Source of the DNA: Bacteroidota bacterium
Lineage (GTDB): Bacteria > Bacteroidota > Bacteroidia > Flavobacteriales > Weeksellaceae
Length of the DNA stretch: 64,000 nucleotides
NCBI GenBank assembly: GCA_023423715.1
Contig: JAFAFC010000012.1
Coordinates: forward strand, 19,673-83,672
Reading direction: 5' to 3'
Position numbers and translations under genes: made by a program. The notes below the pieces were generated by a model. It worked only from the letters and a program-made list of their open reading frames with translations. It was not told where the DNA came from and ran no database searches. Within the stretch, counting starts at the first letter, position 1; each line of letters begins with the position of its first letter. Positions 44,393-52,226 of the stretch are shown here, one piece after another.

Positions 44393-45901
44393 ATGGCTTT
44401 TGTAAAACAACAAACAAAGGAGGATAAACACGCTTTAGACTTTTGGGAAGAGTATTACAAGTCATTACAGGATACTGACAATATAAATAGCCTTGAAACA
44501 CCCGAAGAAAAAGCAGCTCGTCTCAAAGAATTAGAAGGCGATGATGAAAAGTGGTTTAAGTACTATTTCGCCAAATACTATACTCATGAGCCGATGGCTT
44601 TTCATAAAGCGGTTACTTTTTTTGTAATGAACAATCCCGAATGGTATGAGGTGTGTCCGCATTCTAGGGAGTTATCCAAAACAGGTCGTGCAATGATGAT
44701 GTTTATCAAATTGCATTGCACAGGTAAAAAGAAAATGACATTCTTATTATCAGCGACCAAAGATGCAGCGGTTCGATTATTACGTCCTGTAAAATTAGCC
44801 TTTGAAAAAAATGCTAGACTTCGAAACGATTACGGTGGTACCTTGGGAATTCCTTGGCGAGAAGATGAATTTGTTACTCCTATGGGAACAACCTTTATTG
44901 CGGTTGGTGCAGGTAATGCACCCAGGGGAGCAAAGAATGAAGAAATACGTCCCGATAGTATTTGGGTGGATGATTATGATACGGATGAGGATTGCAGAAA
45001 CCCGGATATCGTTGATAAGAAATGGGAGTTCTTTGAAAAGGCAATGTACGGAACTCGTTCCGTTTCTAATCCGATGTTGATTCTTTGGAATGGTAACATC
45101 ATCGCTGAATATTGCTGTGTGAAAAAAGCGATGGAAATGGCAGACCATTACGAGATTGTCAACATTCGAGACAAAAACGGAAAATCTACTTGGCCAAATA
45201 AGAATACAGAAGAAATGATTGACAGGGTACTGTCTAAGATTTCAGCGGCTTCGGCTCAATCCGAATATTTCAACAATCCCATTGTTTTAGGGAAAGTATT
45301 TGATAAACTGAACTATGGTAAAATGCAACCATTGCACAAATACAAATTTCTAATTGCCTATACTGATCCATCCTACAAGAAAAACGCCGATTACAAAGCA
45401 ACTCCTTTGGTTGGCAAATACAAAGATGAGTATCATGTTCTATGGCTTCGTTGCGAACAAACGACAACTGCTACCATGTTGGATTGGCAGTTTGAAATCC
45501 TAGACTTTGTTGATGATAAAACAGCGGTGTATTTCTATATCGAATGGCCTTGGATTGATGATATGCTTAAGCAAGAAATCAAAGCAGCCAACAAACGCCA
45601 CGGCAGAACTCTAGCCATAAAAGCCGATGATCGTAAAAAGCCAGATAAATTCTACCGAATAGAATCCAACTTGGAACCACTTAACCGAAACGGAAAGCTG
45701 ATTTTTAATGAAGACTTGAAAGGCAATCCACACATGAAAAATATGGAGTTTCAATTTTTGGCCTTATCGCCAAAATCCAAAGCAAATGATGATGGACCAG
45801 ATGGTGTAGAAGGTGCGGTCTGGCGTGTGAATCATAAAGCCAAAGAAAGTGGAGGAGCTCCAACGATATTTCAATACAAGAAAAACCAAAAACGATATTA
45901 A
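44393..45901 (+). CDS. Terminase large subunit (Mu gp28-like)
   Basis: A 502-residue packaging motor protein. The ATPase domain has an adenine/Walker-A-like region around LHCTGKKKMTFLLSATKDAA (residues 104-123) and the Walker B-like SIWVDDYDTDEDCRNP near 188-203. The RNase H-like nuclease part starts with FLIAYTDPSYKKNADYKA near residue 320. It uses ATP to fill the prohead, and in Mu-like phages it cuts host DNA beyond the phage ends. Gene order TerS-TerL-gp36-portal supports the call. Confidence 0.85.
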   Translation: MAFVKQQTKEDKHALDFWEEYYKSLQDTDNINSLETPEEKAARLKELEGDDEKWFKYYFAKYYTHEPMAFHKAVTFFVMNNPEWYEVCPHSRELSKTGRAMMMFIKLHCTGKKKMTFLLSATKDAAVRLLRPVKLAFEKNARLRNDYGGTLGIPWREDEFVTPMGTTFIAVGAGNAPRGAKNEEIRPDSIWVDDYDTDEDCRNPDIVDKKWEFFEKAMYGTRSVSNPMLILWNGNIIAEYCCVKKAMEMADHYEIVNIRDKNGKSTWPNKNTEEMIDRVLSKISAASAQSEYFNNPIVLGKVFDKLNYGKMQPLHKYKFLIAYTDPSYKKNADYKATPLVGKYKDEYHVLWLRCEQTTTATMLDWQFEILDFVDDKTAVYFYIEWPWIDDMLKQEIKAANKRHGRTLAIKADDRKKPDKFYRIESNLEPLNRNGKLIFNEDLKGNPHMKNMEFQFLALSPKSKANDDGPDGVEGAVWRVNHKAKESGGAPTIFQYKKNQKRY

Positions 45902-45903
45902 CC

Positions 45904-46314
45904 ATGTCCCAATTTATTACACCCGACGAACTTACAACGCACGCCTACGATGAAGAAATAAAAGCTATTATCCGTGGTGATGAAACCATTGCTTTAGCAT
46001 CCATCGATATGGCGATTGAATATGCAGAAAGTTTTCTGCTGAACGAATACAATACAGAAATTATTTTCGCCAAAACAGGAGCCGACCGCAGTCCACTTCT
46101 CGTGAAAATCGTAAAAGATATTGCTATATGGGAACTCATCGGCTTAGCGAATCCAAGCATTGATTATGCCGATAAAAAGTTTCGCTACGAAGAGGCGAGA
46201 AGTTGGCTGAAATCAGTCAATCGAGGTATGGCAACCAACCTCCCAAAACGAGATGAAAAACAAGCGACTTCTTTTAAAATGACTTCTAATTCAAAACGAG
46301 AAAACTACTATTAA
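45904..46314 (+). CDS. DUF1320 head protein (Mu gp36-like)
   Basis: A 136-residue DUF1320 protein, a head-tail connector component in Mu-like phages. The family features are the N-terminal FITPDELTTHAYDE segment, the central DMAIEYAESFLL helix and the ARSWLKSVNRG helix near residue 98. It lies 2 bp after terL and 2 bp before the portal gene. The order is slightly shuffled relative to Mu, where gp36 follows the capsid gene. Confidence 0.85.
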   Translation: MSQFITPDELTTHAYDEEIKAIIRGDETIALASIDMAIEYAESFLLNEYNTEIIFAKTGADRSPLLVKIVKDIAIWELIGLANPSIDYADKKFRYEEARSWLKSVNRGMATNLPKRDEKQATSFKMTSNSKRENYY

Positions 46315-46316
46315 TC

Positions 46317-47600
46317 ATGGAAGAAACAAAACAAATAGGCTTTGAGACGTTGGCAGCCAAAGCGCAAGCTAACAAAGGTCAAGAAATAAAAATCAGTCAA
46401 GTTCTAGTGGTTCAACCACCAAAGCGAGATTTAACCGACGTTGTTAAACTTCGAAATGCTATAAAATCAGCAGATAAAGGAAAGCGAAATGCACTTGTTT
46501 TATTGCTTTTAGATTTACTTCTTGATCCTGTACTCAACGATGCTGTAGAACGTCGTATTCGTAAGATTACCAATAACGATATTGTGTTTTTATCCGATGG
46601 TGACGAAATTGATGAGATGTACGATTTCATCGATAGTCCTACGTTTGAAAAACTATTGCGGGAGTTGGTTCTTACCAAAGCTTTTGGGAAAACAGTTGTA
46701 GAATTAGGATTCAGTCCCTCATTCGATATTTATTCCATTCCAAGACAAAACCTTGATACGGCACGAAAAGTCATTTTAAAGGATATTTCGCAAGAAGAAG
46801 GAATTCCATACAACGAGGACGAATTTTTGTTGAATGTTGGTGAGGATAATGATCTTGGATTTTTGACACGAGTTGCACCATACGTGATTTTCAAAAGAAA
46901 TGGTGGAGCCGATTATGCTCAATTTTGTGAGCTTTGGGGAATTCCGATTCTTGCAGGAACTTATGATCCCGAAGAAGAAAACGCCAAAAAGGAAATGGAA
47001 GATACCATCTCGCAACGTGGTGCGGGTGGTTCTGTGGCTATGTCCAAAAACAGCGATTTAAAAACCATTGAAAACAATACCAATGGTGCCGTTCATGGTG
47101 AGTTTCTAAAATGGTTGGATGAACAAATCTTGATTGGTGTCGTTGGTCAAACCATGACAACCAAGCAAGGTTCTAGCCGTTCTCAAGGTGAAGTCCACAT
47201 GAAAACGGAGGAAGAGATCGCAGAAGCGGATCGTCGTTTTATTCAAAGGATTTTAAATACCTATTTGGTGCCTATTTTGGAGAAGCGAGGTTTCCCTGTG
47301 AAAGAAGGCTATTTCAAATTTGTTGAACAGGATGAGACTTCACTAAAAGACAAATTGGATATTGCTCTAAAAGTAGATGAGCAAACCCAAGAAGGTGTTG
47401 ATGATGAATACTTCTACACCACATTTGGATTACCTAAGGGAACAAAAACTAAAAATCAAAATCCCGATGATCCTAAGGAAGAAGAGGAAACCGAAACCGA
47501 AGAAGCTCCAACCAAGAAAAAGGAACCTAAAAAAGTAGAGGCGAAAAGTTTATCCATGTTTGATAAGCTAAAGGATTTTTTCGACCACGCTCCTCTGTAG
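46317..47600 (+). CDS. Phage portal protein (DUF935, Mu gp29-like)
   Basis: A 427-residue portal of the DUF935 family. The family block occurs mid-protein: YAQFCELWGIPILAGTYDPE, then GGSVAMSKNSDLKTIE and VVGQTMTTKQGSSRSQGEVH. The dodecameric portal forms the DNA gate of the head. The C-terminal ~60 residues are highly charged. Six codons before its stop lies T TTT TTC (47576-47582), which could shift a fraction of ribosomes into the F-like gene. Confidence 0.9.
   Translation: MEETKQIGFETLAAKAQANKGQEIKISQVLVVQPPKRDLTDVVKLRNAIKSADKGKRNALVLLLLDLLLDPVLNDAVERRIRKITNNDIVFLSDGDEIDEMYDFIDSPTFEKLLRELVLTKAFGKTVVELGFSPSFDIYSIPRQNLDTARKVILKDISQEEGIPYNEDEFLLNVGEDNDLGFLTRVAPYVIFKRNGGADYAQFCELWGIPILAGTYDPEEENAKKEMEDTISQRGAGGSVAMSKNSDLKTIENNTNGAVHGEFLKWLDEQILIGVVGQTMTTKQGSSRSQGEVHMKTEEEIAEADRRFIQRILNTYLVPILEKRGFPVKEGYFKFVEQDETSLKDKLDIALKVDEQTQEGVDDEYFYTTFGLPKGTKTKNQNPDDPKEEEETETEEAPTKKKEPKKVEAKSLSMFDKLKDFFDHAPL
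47576..47582 (+). promoter_or_regulatory. Candidate -1 frameshift site at the portal/F boundary (T TTT TTC)
   Basis: The portal frame reads GAT TTT TTC GAC, so T TTT TTC has X XXY YYZ phasing. The -1 frame stays open from here through 51 codons to the first ATG (47735) of the F-like gene and on to its stop, giving an 871-residue portal-F fusion. Confidence 0.45.
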
Positions 47601-47734
47601 ACTATTTTCTATATGAGGAGCTCGATTGGCAGCGTTTAGAAAACGAGTACGAACATATTTGTACACATGGCCACAATCATGCTCATTTAAGCGCAAAACA
47701 ACCCGATTGGGCGGATGTTCTTGCAGAAGAGTGG

Positions 47735-48931
47735 ATGTCGTTAATTGAGGATGTTTACCGAAACAAAGGCAACGATGGAAGCATTCATAAACCTTTAGTT
47801 ACCAAGACCGCCAAAGAATTGATAAAGCCTGTTGATGAAGTTTTTGGACAAGCTATTGATTATGATTCGCCCGACTTTTGGATGCGCGAAGCTCTGAAAA
47901 AGAATGTTTGGAAATTCTCGGTTGCCAAAAACTACAACGACTGCGTTAGGCTTTCAAATTTGCTACTTCGCCCCGATGGAAGCGTAAGACCTTGGAACGA
48001 GTTTAAGCGGGAAGCATTATTTGTTTCTGGTCTTTCAAACCGATATCTGAAGACAGAATACGATACCATAATTGCAGGTGCACAAATGAGCCGTTTATGG
48101 CAGGAAATTCAACGAGATAAACACATCTTTCCATACGTTCAGTTTGATGTCGTAATGGACAAAAATACAAGTGATATTTGCGAGCCATTGCACCGGGTTA
48201 TTATGTCGGTGGATGATCCTCGATTGATTTACTTTTTCCCGCCGAATCATTTTAATTGTCGGACAACCGTTCGAAAACTGCGAAGTGGTATTCCTACGGT
48301 TGATGCAAAACTTCCCGAAATCCCCGAAGCATTCCAAAATAATGTTGGGATGACAGGCGAGATTTTTACGGACAAAAATGCGTACATCGAAAATACGCCA
48401 CAGAAGTATTTAACGATGTCGGAGGAGTTTGCTAAGCGTTGGAAAAAGTTTGAAGAACTTCAAAAGGATATCAACTACTACGATATAGAGTTTGGCAAAA
48501 ATGCAGGATTGAAAGCAACGCACAAGGATCATAATTTCCATCCGGTAACAGGGAAACATGAAAAAGCAGCTAGAGACCTACTTTTTAATGAAGGAAACGA
48601 AATTATTATGCTTTCCGAAAGAGCTGATATTGGTGTGAAGACTCCAGATGGTTTGCTAAATGATAAAATTTCTGATATAAAAACTGTGTTAGGAAGTAAT
48701 GGAACCATAGGAAAAAACAACATCATTGATAAGATTAACGAAGGGAATACTCAAAACTGCGATATCGTTATTCTCCAATTTCCAAAAGAATCCGTTAACC
48801 TTTTTGATAAAGTTGATTTAAAAAGTGATTTTCAATCGTCAAAAAGAATATTAAAATCTAGAAATAAAGAGATTGTCGTAAAGGAGGTTTGGGTGATTCT
48901 AGATGATAAAATAAAAAAGTTCAGCTTTTAA
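47735..48931 (+). CDS. F-like phage minor head protein with C-terminal nuclease-toxin-like domain
   Basis: A 398-residue protein. Residues ~60-180 form the Mu F/phage head morphogenesis domain: REALFVSGLSNRYLKTEYDT, FDVVMDKNTSDICEPLHRV, and FFPPNHFNCRTTVRKLRSG with the conserved NC. From about residue 255 a separate module follows (HPVTGKHEKAARDLLFNEG, KISDIKTV, NEGNTQNCDIVILQFPKE). It resembles the CdiA C-terminal/PBECR ribonuclease-like domains known to be fused to phage head proteins. Coding-like sequence continues 51 codons upstream of this ATG without a start codon, which raises the frameshift-fusion possibility. Confidence 0.8.
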   Translation: MSLIEDVYRNKGNDGSIHKPLVTKTAKELIKPVDEVFGQAIDYDSPDFWMREALKKNVWKFSVAKNYNDCVRLSNLLLRPDGSVRPWNEFKREALFVSGLSNRYLKTEYDTIIAGAQMSRLWQEIQRDKHIFPYVQFDVVMDKNTSDICEPLHRVIMSVDDPRLIYFFPPNHFNCRTTVRKLRSGIPTVDAKLPEIPEAFQNNVGMTGEIFTDKNAYIENTPQKYLTMSEEFAKRWKKFEELQKDINYYDIEFGKNAGLKATHKDHNFHPVTGKHEKAARDLLFNEGNEIIMLSERADIGVKTPDGLLNDKISDIKTVLGSNGTIGKNNIIDKINEGNTQNCDIVILQFPKESVNLFDKVDLKSDFQSSKRILKSRNKEIVVKEVWVILDDKIKKFSF

Positions 48932-48943
48932 CGGCTGAACTTT
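48916..48943. terminator. Hairpin at the end of the F-like gene
   Basis: Perfect 10-bp stem AAAGTTCAGC / GCTGAACTTT spanning the stop codon. The plus side lacks a T-run (GGGG follows), while the minus side has one. It may act as an antisense terminator or an mRNA-stabilising hairpin. Confidence 0.45.
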
Positions 48944-49014
48944 GGGGACTATGGTGGGACGAACCCTTGCCTTAATCCGATACAAATATACAAAACTTTT
49001 TGAATATCAAAACA

Positions 49015-49545
49015 ATGGCTAAGAATTTAGAAGACTTTTTGAACAAGAAAAAAGAAGGTTTGGCTCAGATGTTTCGGGAACTTCCCGCCATTATTGGAGA
49101 AGAGGTTGTCAACTTTACGTTAGACAATTTCGAAGCCGAAGGTTGGCAAGGAAACTCATTTGAAGCTTGGCAAAAACGTAAGAACCCAACTGCGTGGGGC
49201 AAAAAAGATGATCCGGGAAGGGCTTTGTTGGTGAAGACTGTAAAATTAAAACGCAGCGTTCGTATTATTTCCATTCAACAGGATAAAGTAATTGTGGGTG
49301 CAGGCGGTGCCGATGTTCCGTATGCACGAGTTCATAACGAGGGGTTTTCGGGCGAAGTAACACAAAATGTGAACGAACACATCAGAAAAACTAAAAACCT
49401 CAAAAATGTAAAGGTTTCAGCTTTTAAACGGACAATTCAACAAAACATTCCTAAACGACAGTTTATTGGTTCGGCAGCAACGTCTTCGCAGCTAAGAACC
49501 CGAATTCGAAACGTGAGCGTATCGGAACTTAAAAAACATATTTAA
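49015..49545 (+). CDS. Phage virion morphogenesis protein (Mu G-like)
   Basis: A 176-residue protein of the phage virion morphogenesis/tail-completion family. Hallmarks are QKRKNPTAWGKKDDPGRALL, a VPYARVHNEGFSGEV segment with the conserved YARxHxxG, and IPKRQFIGSA near the C-terminus. It joins tail to head at assembly. I start at the ATG at 49015; the frame to 49000 begins with TTG. Confidence 0.87.
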   Translation: MAKNLEDFLNKKKEGLAQMFRELPAIIGEEVVNFTLDNFEAEGWQGNSFEAWQKRKNPTAWGKKDDPGRALLVKTVKLKRSVRIISIQQDKVIVGAGGADVPYARVHNEGFSGEVTQNVNEHIRKTKNLKNVKVSAFKRTIQQNIPKRQFIGSAATSSQLRTRIRNVSVSELKKHI

Positions 49546-49570
49546 AAACTAATTAATCAGTATTTCAACA

Positions 49571-50005
49571 ATGGAAAAAATGTATTTAAAACTACTTGAG
49601 CTCTTGGGAACGATTCCGGATATTAAGTACATCGATTTAGATTACGGTCAACTTCAAGAAGAAGTCCCGCCTTTGGCATATCCTGCGGTTCTTATCAAAG
49701 TATCCGAAAGCCGTGAAGATGTTAATGAGGTCTTTCAGATTGTAAGCGGATCAATGTCTTTAACAGTGATTAGTAAAAATCTTGGCGAAACTAACGCAAT
49801 GGCTCCAGAAGCGGTACGAAAAAACTCATTGGCGTATTTGGCTTTGAATGAAAAAATCTACGAAAAATTACAAGGCTACCACGCTGACGGCTTTGATGCT
49901 TGGACAAACCTAAGCAAGAAAGACCAACTCCTTAGAAAAGGTTTAAAGACTGTTGTACAAGAATGGGCGACTTCGTGGCGTGAGAATAAGAATACGACCA
50001 ATTAA
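49571..50005 (+). CDS. Phage head-tail joining/tail terminator-like protein
   Basis: A 144-residue protein following the G-like gene, where Mu-like and siphoviral phages encode tail terminator or joining proteins. The alternating pattern YPAVLIKVSESREDVNEVFQ and SMSLTVISKNLGETN fits the small alpha/beta fold of such proteins. It is the last plus-strand structural gene and overlaps the convergent regulator-like gene by 74 bp. Confidence 0.6.
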   Translation: MEKMYLKLLELLGTIPDIKYIDLDYGQLQEEVPPLAYPAVLIKVSESREDVNEVFQIVSGSMSLTVISKNLGETNAMAPEAVRKNSLAYLALNEKIYEKLQGYHADGFDAWTNLSKKDQLLRKGLKTVVQEWATSWRENKNTTN

Positions 50006-50264
50006 GAAATGGAAAACGTGTTTTGAGTTGCTGTACAGAAACGGCATTACTTTCTAAACTTGCAATCAAATCGCTGTTGGCTGAAATAAGATCACAGATG
50101 GTACTTTCTGTAATATCAAATTCAAGCTCAAGCTCTTGAAGGCATCGGCTGAATTTCAACTCTAAAATGCACGAATACCAATAAAACCGAGCGGCCAATT
50201 TTGCGTTTCGGTTTTTGATGTGGATAGAACTTCTTCCTTTGGTAAAGGTTGTGGGTTTTTGCAT
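49932..50264 (-). CDS. Putative HTH regulator of the late/middle region
   Basis: A 110-residue protein from the ATG at 50264 (MQKPTTFTKG). The central part LAARFYWYSCILELKFSRCL then FDITESTICDLISANSDLI resembles small Bacteroidota phage/ICE proteins with a trihelical DNA-binding domain. In this position it could be the Mor/C-type activator that acts on the palindromes at 43776-43850. Function is inferred from fold-like features and position only. Confidence 0.5.
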   Translation of the reverse strand: MQKPTTFTKGRSSIHIKNRNAKLAARFYWYSCILELKFSRCLQELELEFDITESTICDLISANSDLIASLESNAVSVQQLKTRFPFLNWSYSYSHATKSPILVQQSLNLF

Positions 50265-50321
50265 TAAGACAAAAATAAAAAAACGCCTGAACTTCTGCAA
50301 GTTGGCGTTTTTTGGTTTAAT

Positions 50322-50837
50322 CTATTTTTTCTTGTTTTCAAACTCAATTACAAGTTTTTCTCGTTCATCTGGAGAAAGCTTTCTAAACTCAGCAGGATTG
50401 TAATTTGTTTCTCGCAAGAATGTCATTGTTCTTTGGTAATTTTTTTCGTCAATATCATCAGCGAGTTTGCTGTAATAGTTTGCTAGGATTTTAGTTTTCT
50501 CTAGCATTATACCTGTATGGATAGCTTCAACAATAGCATCTTTAAGTTCCAACGCTGCTTTTTCATTTGGAATATCTTTTTGAAATTGATAAAGGTCTTG
50601 TTCTTTATTAATATAAGTAGTAATTTCTTTTACAGTGTTTTTATCATATTTACCATTTAGAATAAGTAAATTAAGATTATCTACAAATACTTTTTTCGCA
50701 TTCAAGTATGGCTCAATTTGTGGCTTGTAATCAATTTTTAAGCTATCAATTACTCTATTGATTTTTTCATCAGAAACAACTTTTTGTCCAAAGGCAAATG
50801 ATGAGAATAGAATTAAAAAAAGAGATAATTTTTTCAT
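50322..50837 (-). CDS. Secreted phage-encoded protein of unknown function
   Basis: A 171-residue protein with a clear signal peptide (MKKLSLFLILFSSFAFGQ) and a helical mature part, ending in a lysine-rich FENKKK. Host-type secreted proteins inside a phage early region are usually lysogenic-conversion genes (morons). It overlaps the upstream 93-residue gene by 4 bp, so it belongs to the same transcript as the retroelement genes. No family is recognised. Confidence 0.6.
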   Translation of the reverse strand: MKKLSLFLILFSSFAFGQKVVSDEKINRVIDSLKIDYKPQIEPYLNAKKVFVDNLNLLILNGKYDKNTVKEITTYINKEQDLYQFQKDIPNEKAALELKDAIVEAIHTGIMLEKTKILANYYSKLADDIDEKNYQRTMTFLRETNYNPAEFRKLSPDEREKLVIEFENKKK

Positions 50838-51115
50838 TGCTTTTTAATCATTTTGTCAATATTCATAAACTCATAGACAACAAAAACACCTTCATCGTTC
50901 CATGTTTCACTTGTTTTGTATGGGAGTAAGTTTTCATCAGCTTCAAGCGCATTACATATTACATCGGCAGTCTCAGAATCGAAAAAGCTATCGTAATCAA
51001 TATCAATTATTGTTTTTGATTCTGGTATGTAAGGCGGGTTTTCAAATTCTATAAATCGATCATCTTCAAGATTGAACATTTTCTTAGAAAAATGGTAATG
51101 TAAAATTGTTTTCAT
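50834..51115 (-). CDS. Small phage protein of unknown function
   Basis: A 93-residue acidic protein (MKTILHYHFSKKMFNLEDDR) from the ATG at 51115; the longer frame to 51181 begins in the gap after the previous gene. It contains TIIDIDYDSFFDSETADVIC and no known motif. It overlaps the secreted-protein gene by 4 bp, which indicates coupling. Confidence 0.55.
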   Translation of the reverse strand: MKTILHYHFSKKMFNLEDDRFIEFENPPYIPESKTIIDIDYDSFFDSETADVICNALEADENLLPYKTSETWNDEGVFVVYEFMNIDKMIKKQ

Positions 51116-51190
51116 GCTATATTTTGAGTTGGTTAAAATTAAATAAATTTTAAATATCTCCAACATCAATGTTGGAGACATTTAAGTATT

Positions 51191-51436
51191 TCAGCAAAGT
51201 TCGGGTTTTACAAATTTATTTTGAAATTCCTTGATGGCAACATTTGTCCATATATTTTCGTCTGAAGGAAGTTCTGCACCTTTTACAGCTACTTTGGTTT
51301 CAAACCAATCTTTTTCAAAACTACTTCCGTGGATGTGCCGTTCTGTATAGGTTCTGTAAGGAAGTAATAAATATCCTTTTTTTCGCAAAGCATCTTGAAC
51401 CTCCCGTTCTGTATATTCGAAGCCGTTAATTTTCAT
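51191..51436 (-). CDS. Small phage protein of unknown function
   Basis: An 81-residue protein beginning MKINGFEYTEREVQDALRKK, with an aromatic and charged composition. The start overlaps the stop of the 105-residue gene by 4 bp. No motif is recognised. It is part of the operon running from the DGR to the secreted protein. Confidence 0.55.
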   Translation of the reverse strand: MKINGFEYTEREVQDALRKKGYLLLPYRTYTERHIHGSSFEKDWFETKVAVKGAELPSDENIWTNVAIKEFQNKFVKPELC

Positions 51437-51750
51437 TGTAATAATTTATGGAGTTCATTTTTTAATAATTCAATCTTATTTCCTTCATATACTCCTAATG
51501 AGTATTGGATATCGGAAACAATATCCAAAACAAGATCAGCCAAATGATATTTCAGAGTTAGTGAAAGCTTTTTAACATTTTGTTTCGCAGTATATGAAAT
51601 GCATTTTTGACTAAGTTGTGAGAATAGTTCTAGTCTCATAGATTTCCCCGATCTGCGAGCTCGTGTATCTGCTCTCATTTGGCTTTCTTGGGCAATGATT
51701 TTATGTAGGAGGAATAATGTTTCCGGGTCTATTTTTACGGTTATTTTCAT
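51433..51750 (-). CDS. Helical phage protein downstream of the DGR reverse transcriptase
   Basis: A 105-residue, almost wholly helical and basic protein (SGKSMRLELFSQLSQKCISY, LKYHLADLVLDIVSDIQYSL). Its size and helical bundle character recall Avd-type accessory proteins of DGRs, but no Avd signature is visible and its place after the RT is unusual. Its start overlaps the 75-residue gene by 50 bp. Confidence 0.5.
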   Translation of the reverse strand: MKITVKIDPETLFLLHKIIAQESQMRADTRARRSGKSMRLELFSQLSQKCISYTAKQNVKKLSLTLKYHLADLVLDIVSDIQYSLGVYEGNKIELLKNELHKLLQ

Positions 51751-51928
51751 TTTTTATAGCCAACGTTTTTTGATAATTTCTTAATGTAATTTCTTCTATT
51801 TGTTGTCGATATATTTTAATCAATTCCAATGCTTGTAGTGTACTTTTATACTTTCCATGCTGATCTTCAAAATAGAAATCTGCTATTTCGGTTTTCATCA
51901 ACTTTAAGAACTGTACATCAGTAAGCAT
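51701..51928 (-). CDS. Small helical phage protein
   Basis: A 75-residue helical protein (LKLMKTEIADFYFEDQHGKY then STLQALELIKIYRQQIEEIT). It lies 1 bp after the 98-residue gene and overlaps the next gene. Function unknown; it is in the same operon as the DGR reverse transcriptase. Confidence 0.5.
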   Translation of the reverse strand: MLTDVQFLKLMKTEIADFYFEDQHGKYKSTLQALELIKIYRQQIEEITLRNYQKTLAIKNENNRKNRPGNIIPPT

Positions 51929-51929
51929 A

Positions 51930-52226
51930 TCAAGTAAATTCTAATCGTTTATCGTTCTTTTTGATTTTTGTTTTAAAGGGAAACTTATCGTCTGGGACTT
52001 GAGTTATTTGATCTATCAAAGTTTTTGAACCTGTAAAAAGTACCCTTCTGTTTTTATTGAATTCAATTTGTAAAGTGAGATAATCGGAATCTGCTTTCTT
52101 TTTCGATGGCTTTACATCATAAGCTGATACAATAATTTCCTCGTTTAAAATGTCATCAATATCCATTTTCTTTCCGGTGAATGTGTTTTCTTTAGGTTTA
52201 ATGTTTAAATCGCTAAAGTTGAACAT
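51930..52226 (-). CDS. 98-residue protein coupled to the DGR reverse transcriptase
   Basis: Begins inside the last codons of the RT gene (14-bp overlap), so it should be translated together with it. The sequence is lysine-rich with a beta-like middle (DYLTLQIEFNKNRRVLFTGS) and a motif TLIDQITQVP. It may bind nucleic acid or be a small phage protein unrelated to the DGR. No known accessory family is recognised. Confidence 0.55.
   Translation of the reverse strand: MFNFSDLNIKPKENTFTGKKMDIDDILNEEIIVSAYDVKPSKKKADSDYLTLQIEFNKNRRVLFTGSKTLIDQITQVPDDKFPFKTKIKKNDKRLEFT

Noticed and set aside
44795..45148. 117-codon minus-strand frame within the terminase gene
   Set aside because: Antisense to terL, with no start signals and no protein-like pattern.
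51433..51750. Naming the 105-residue protein as Avd
   Set aside because: Only size and helicity agree; position after the RT and lack of recognised residues do not support the name.
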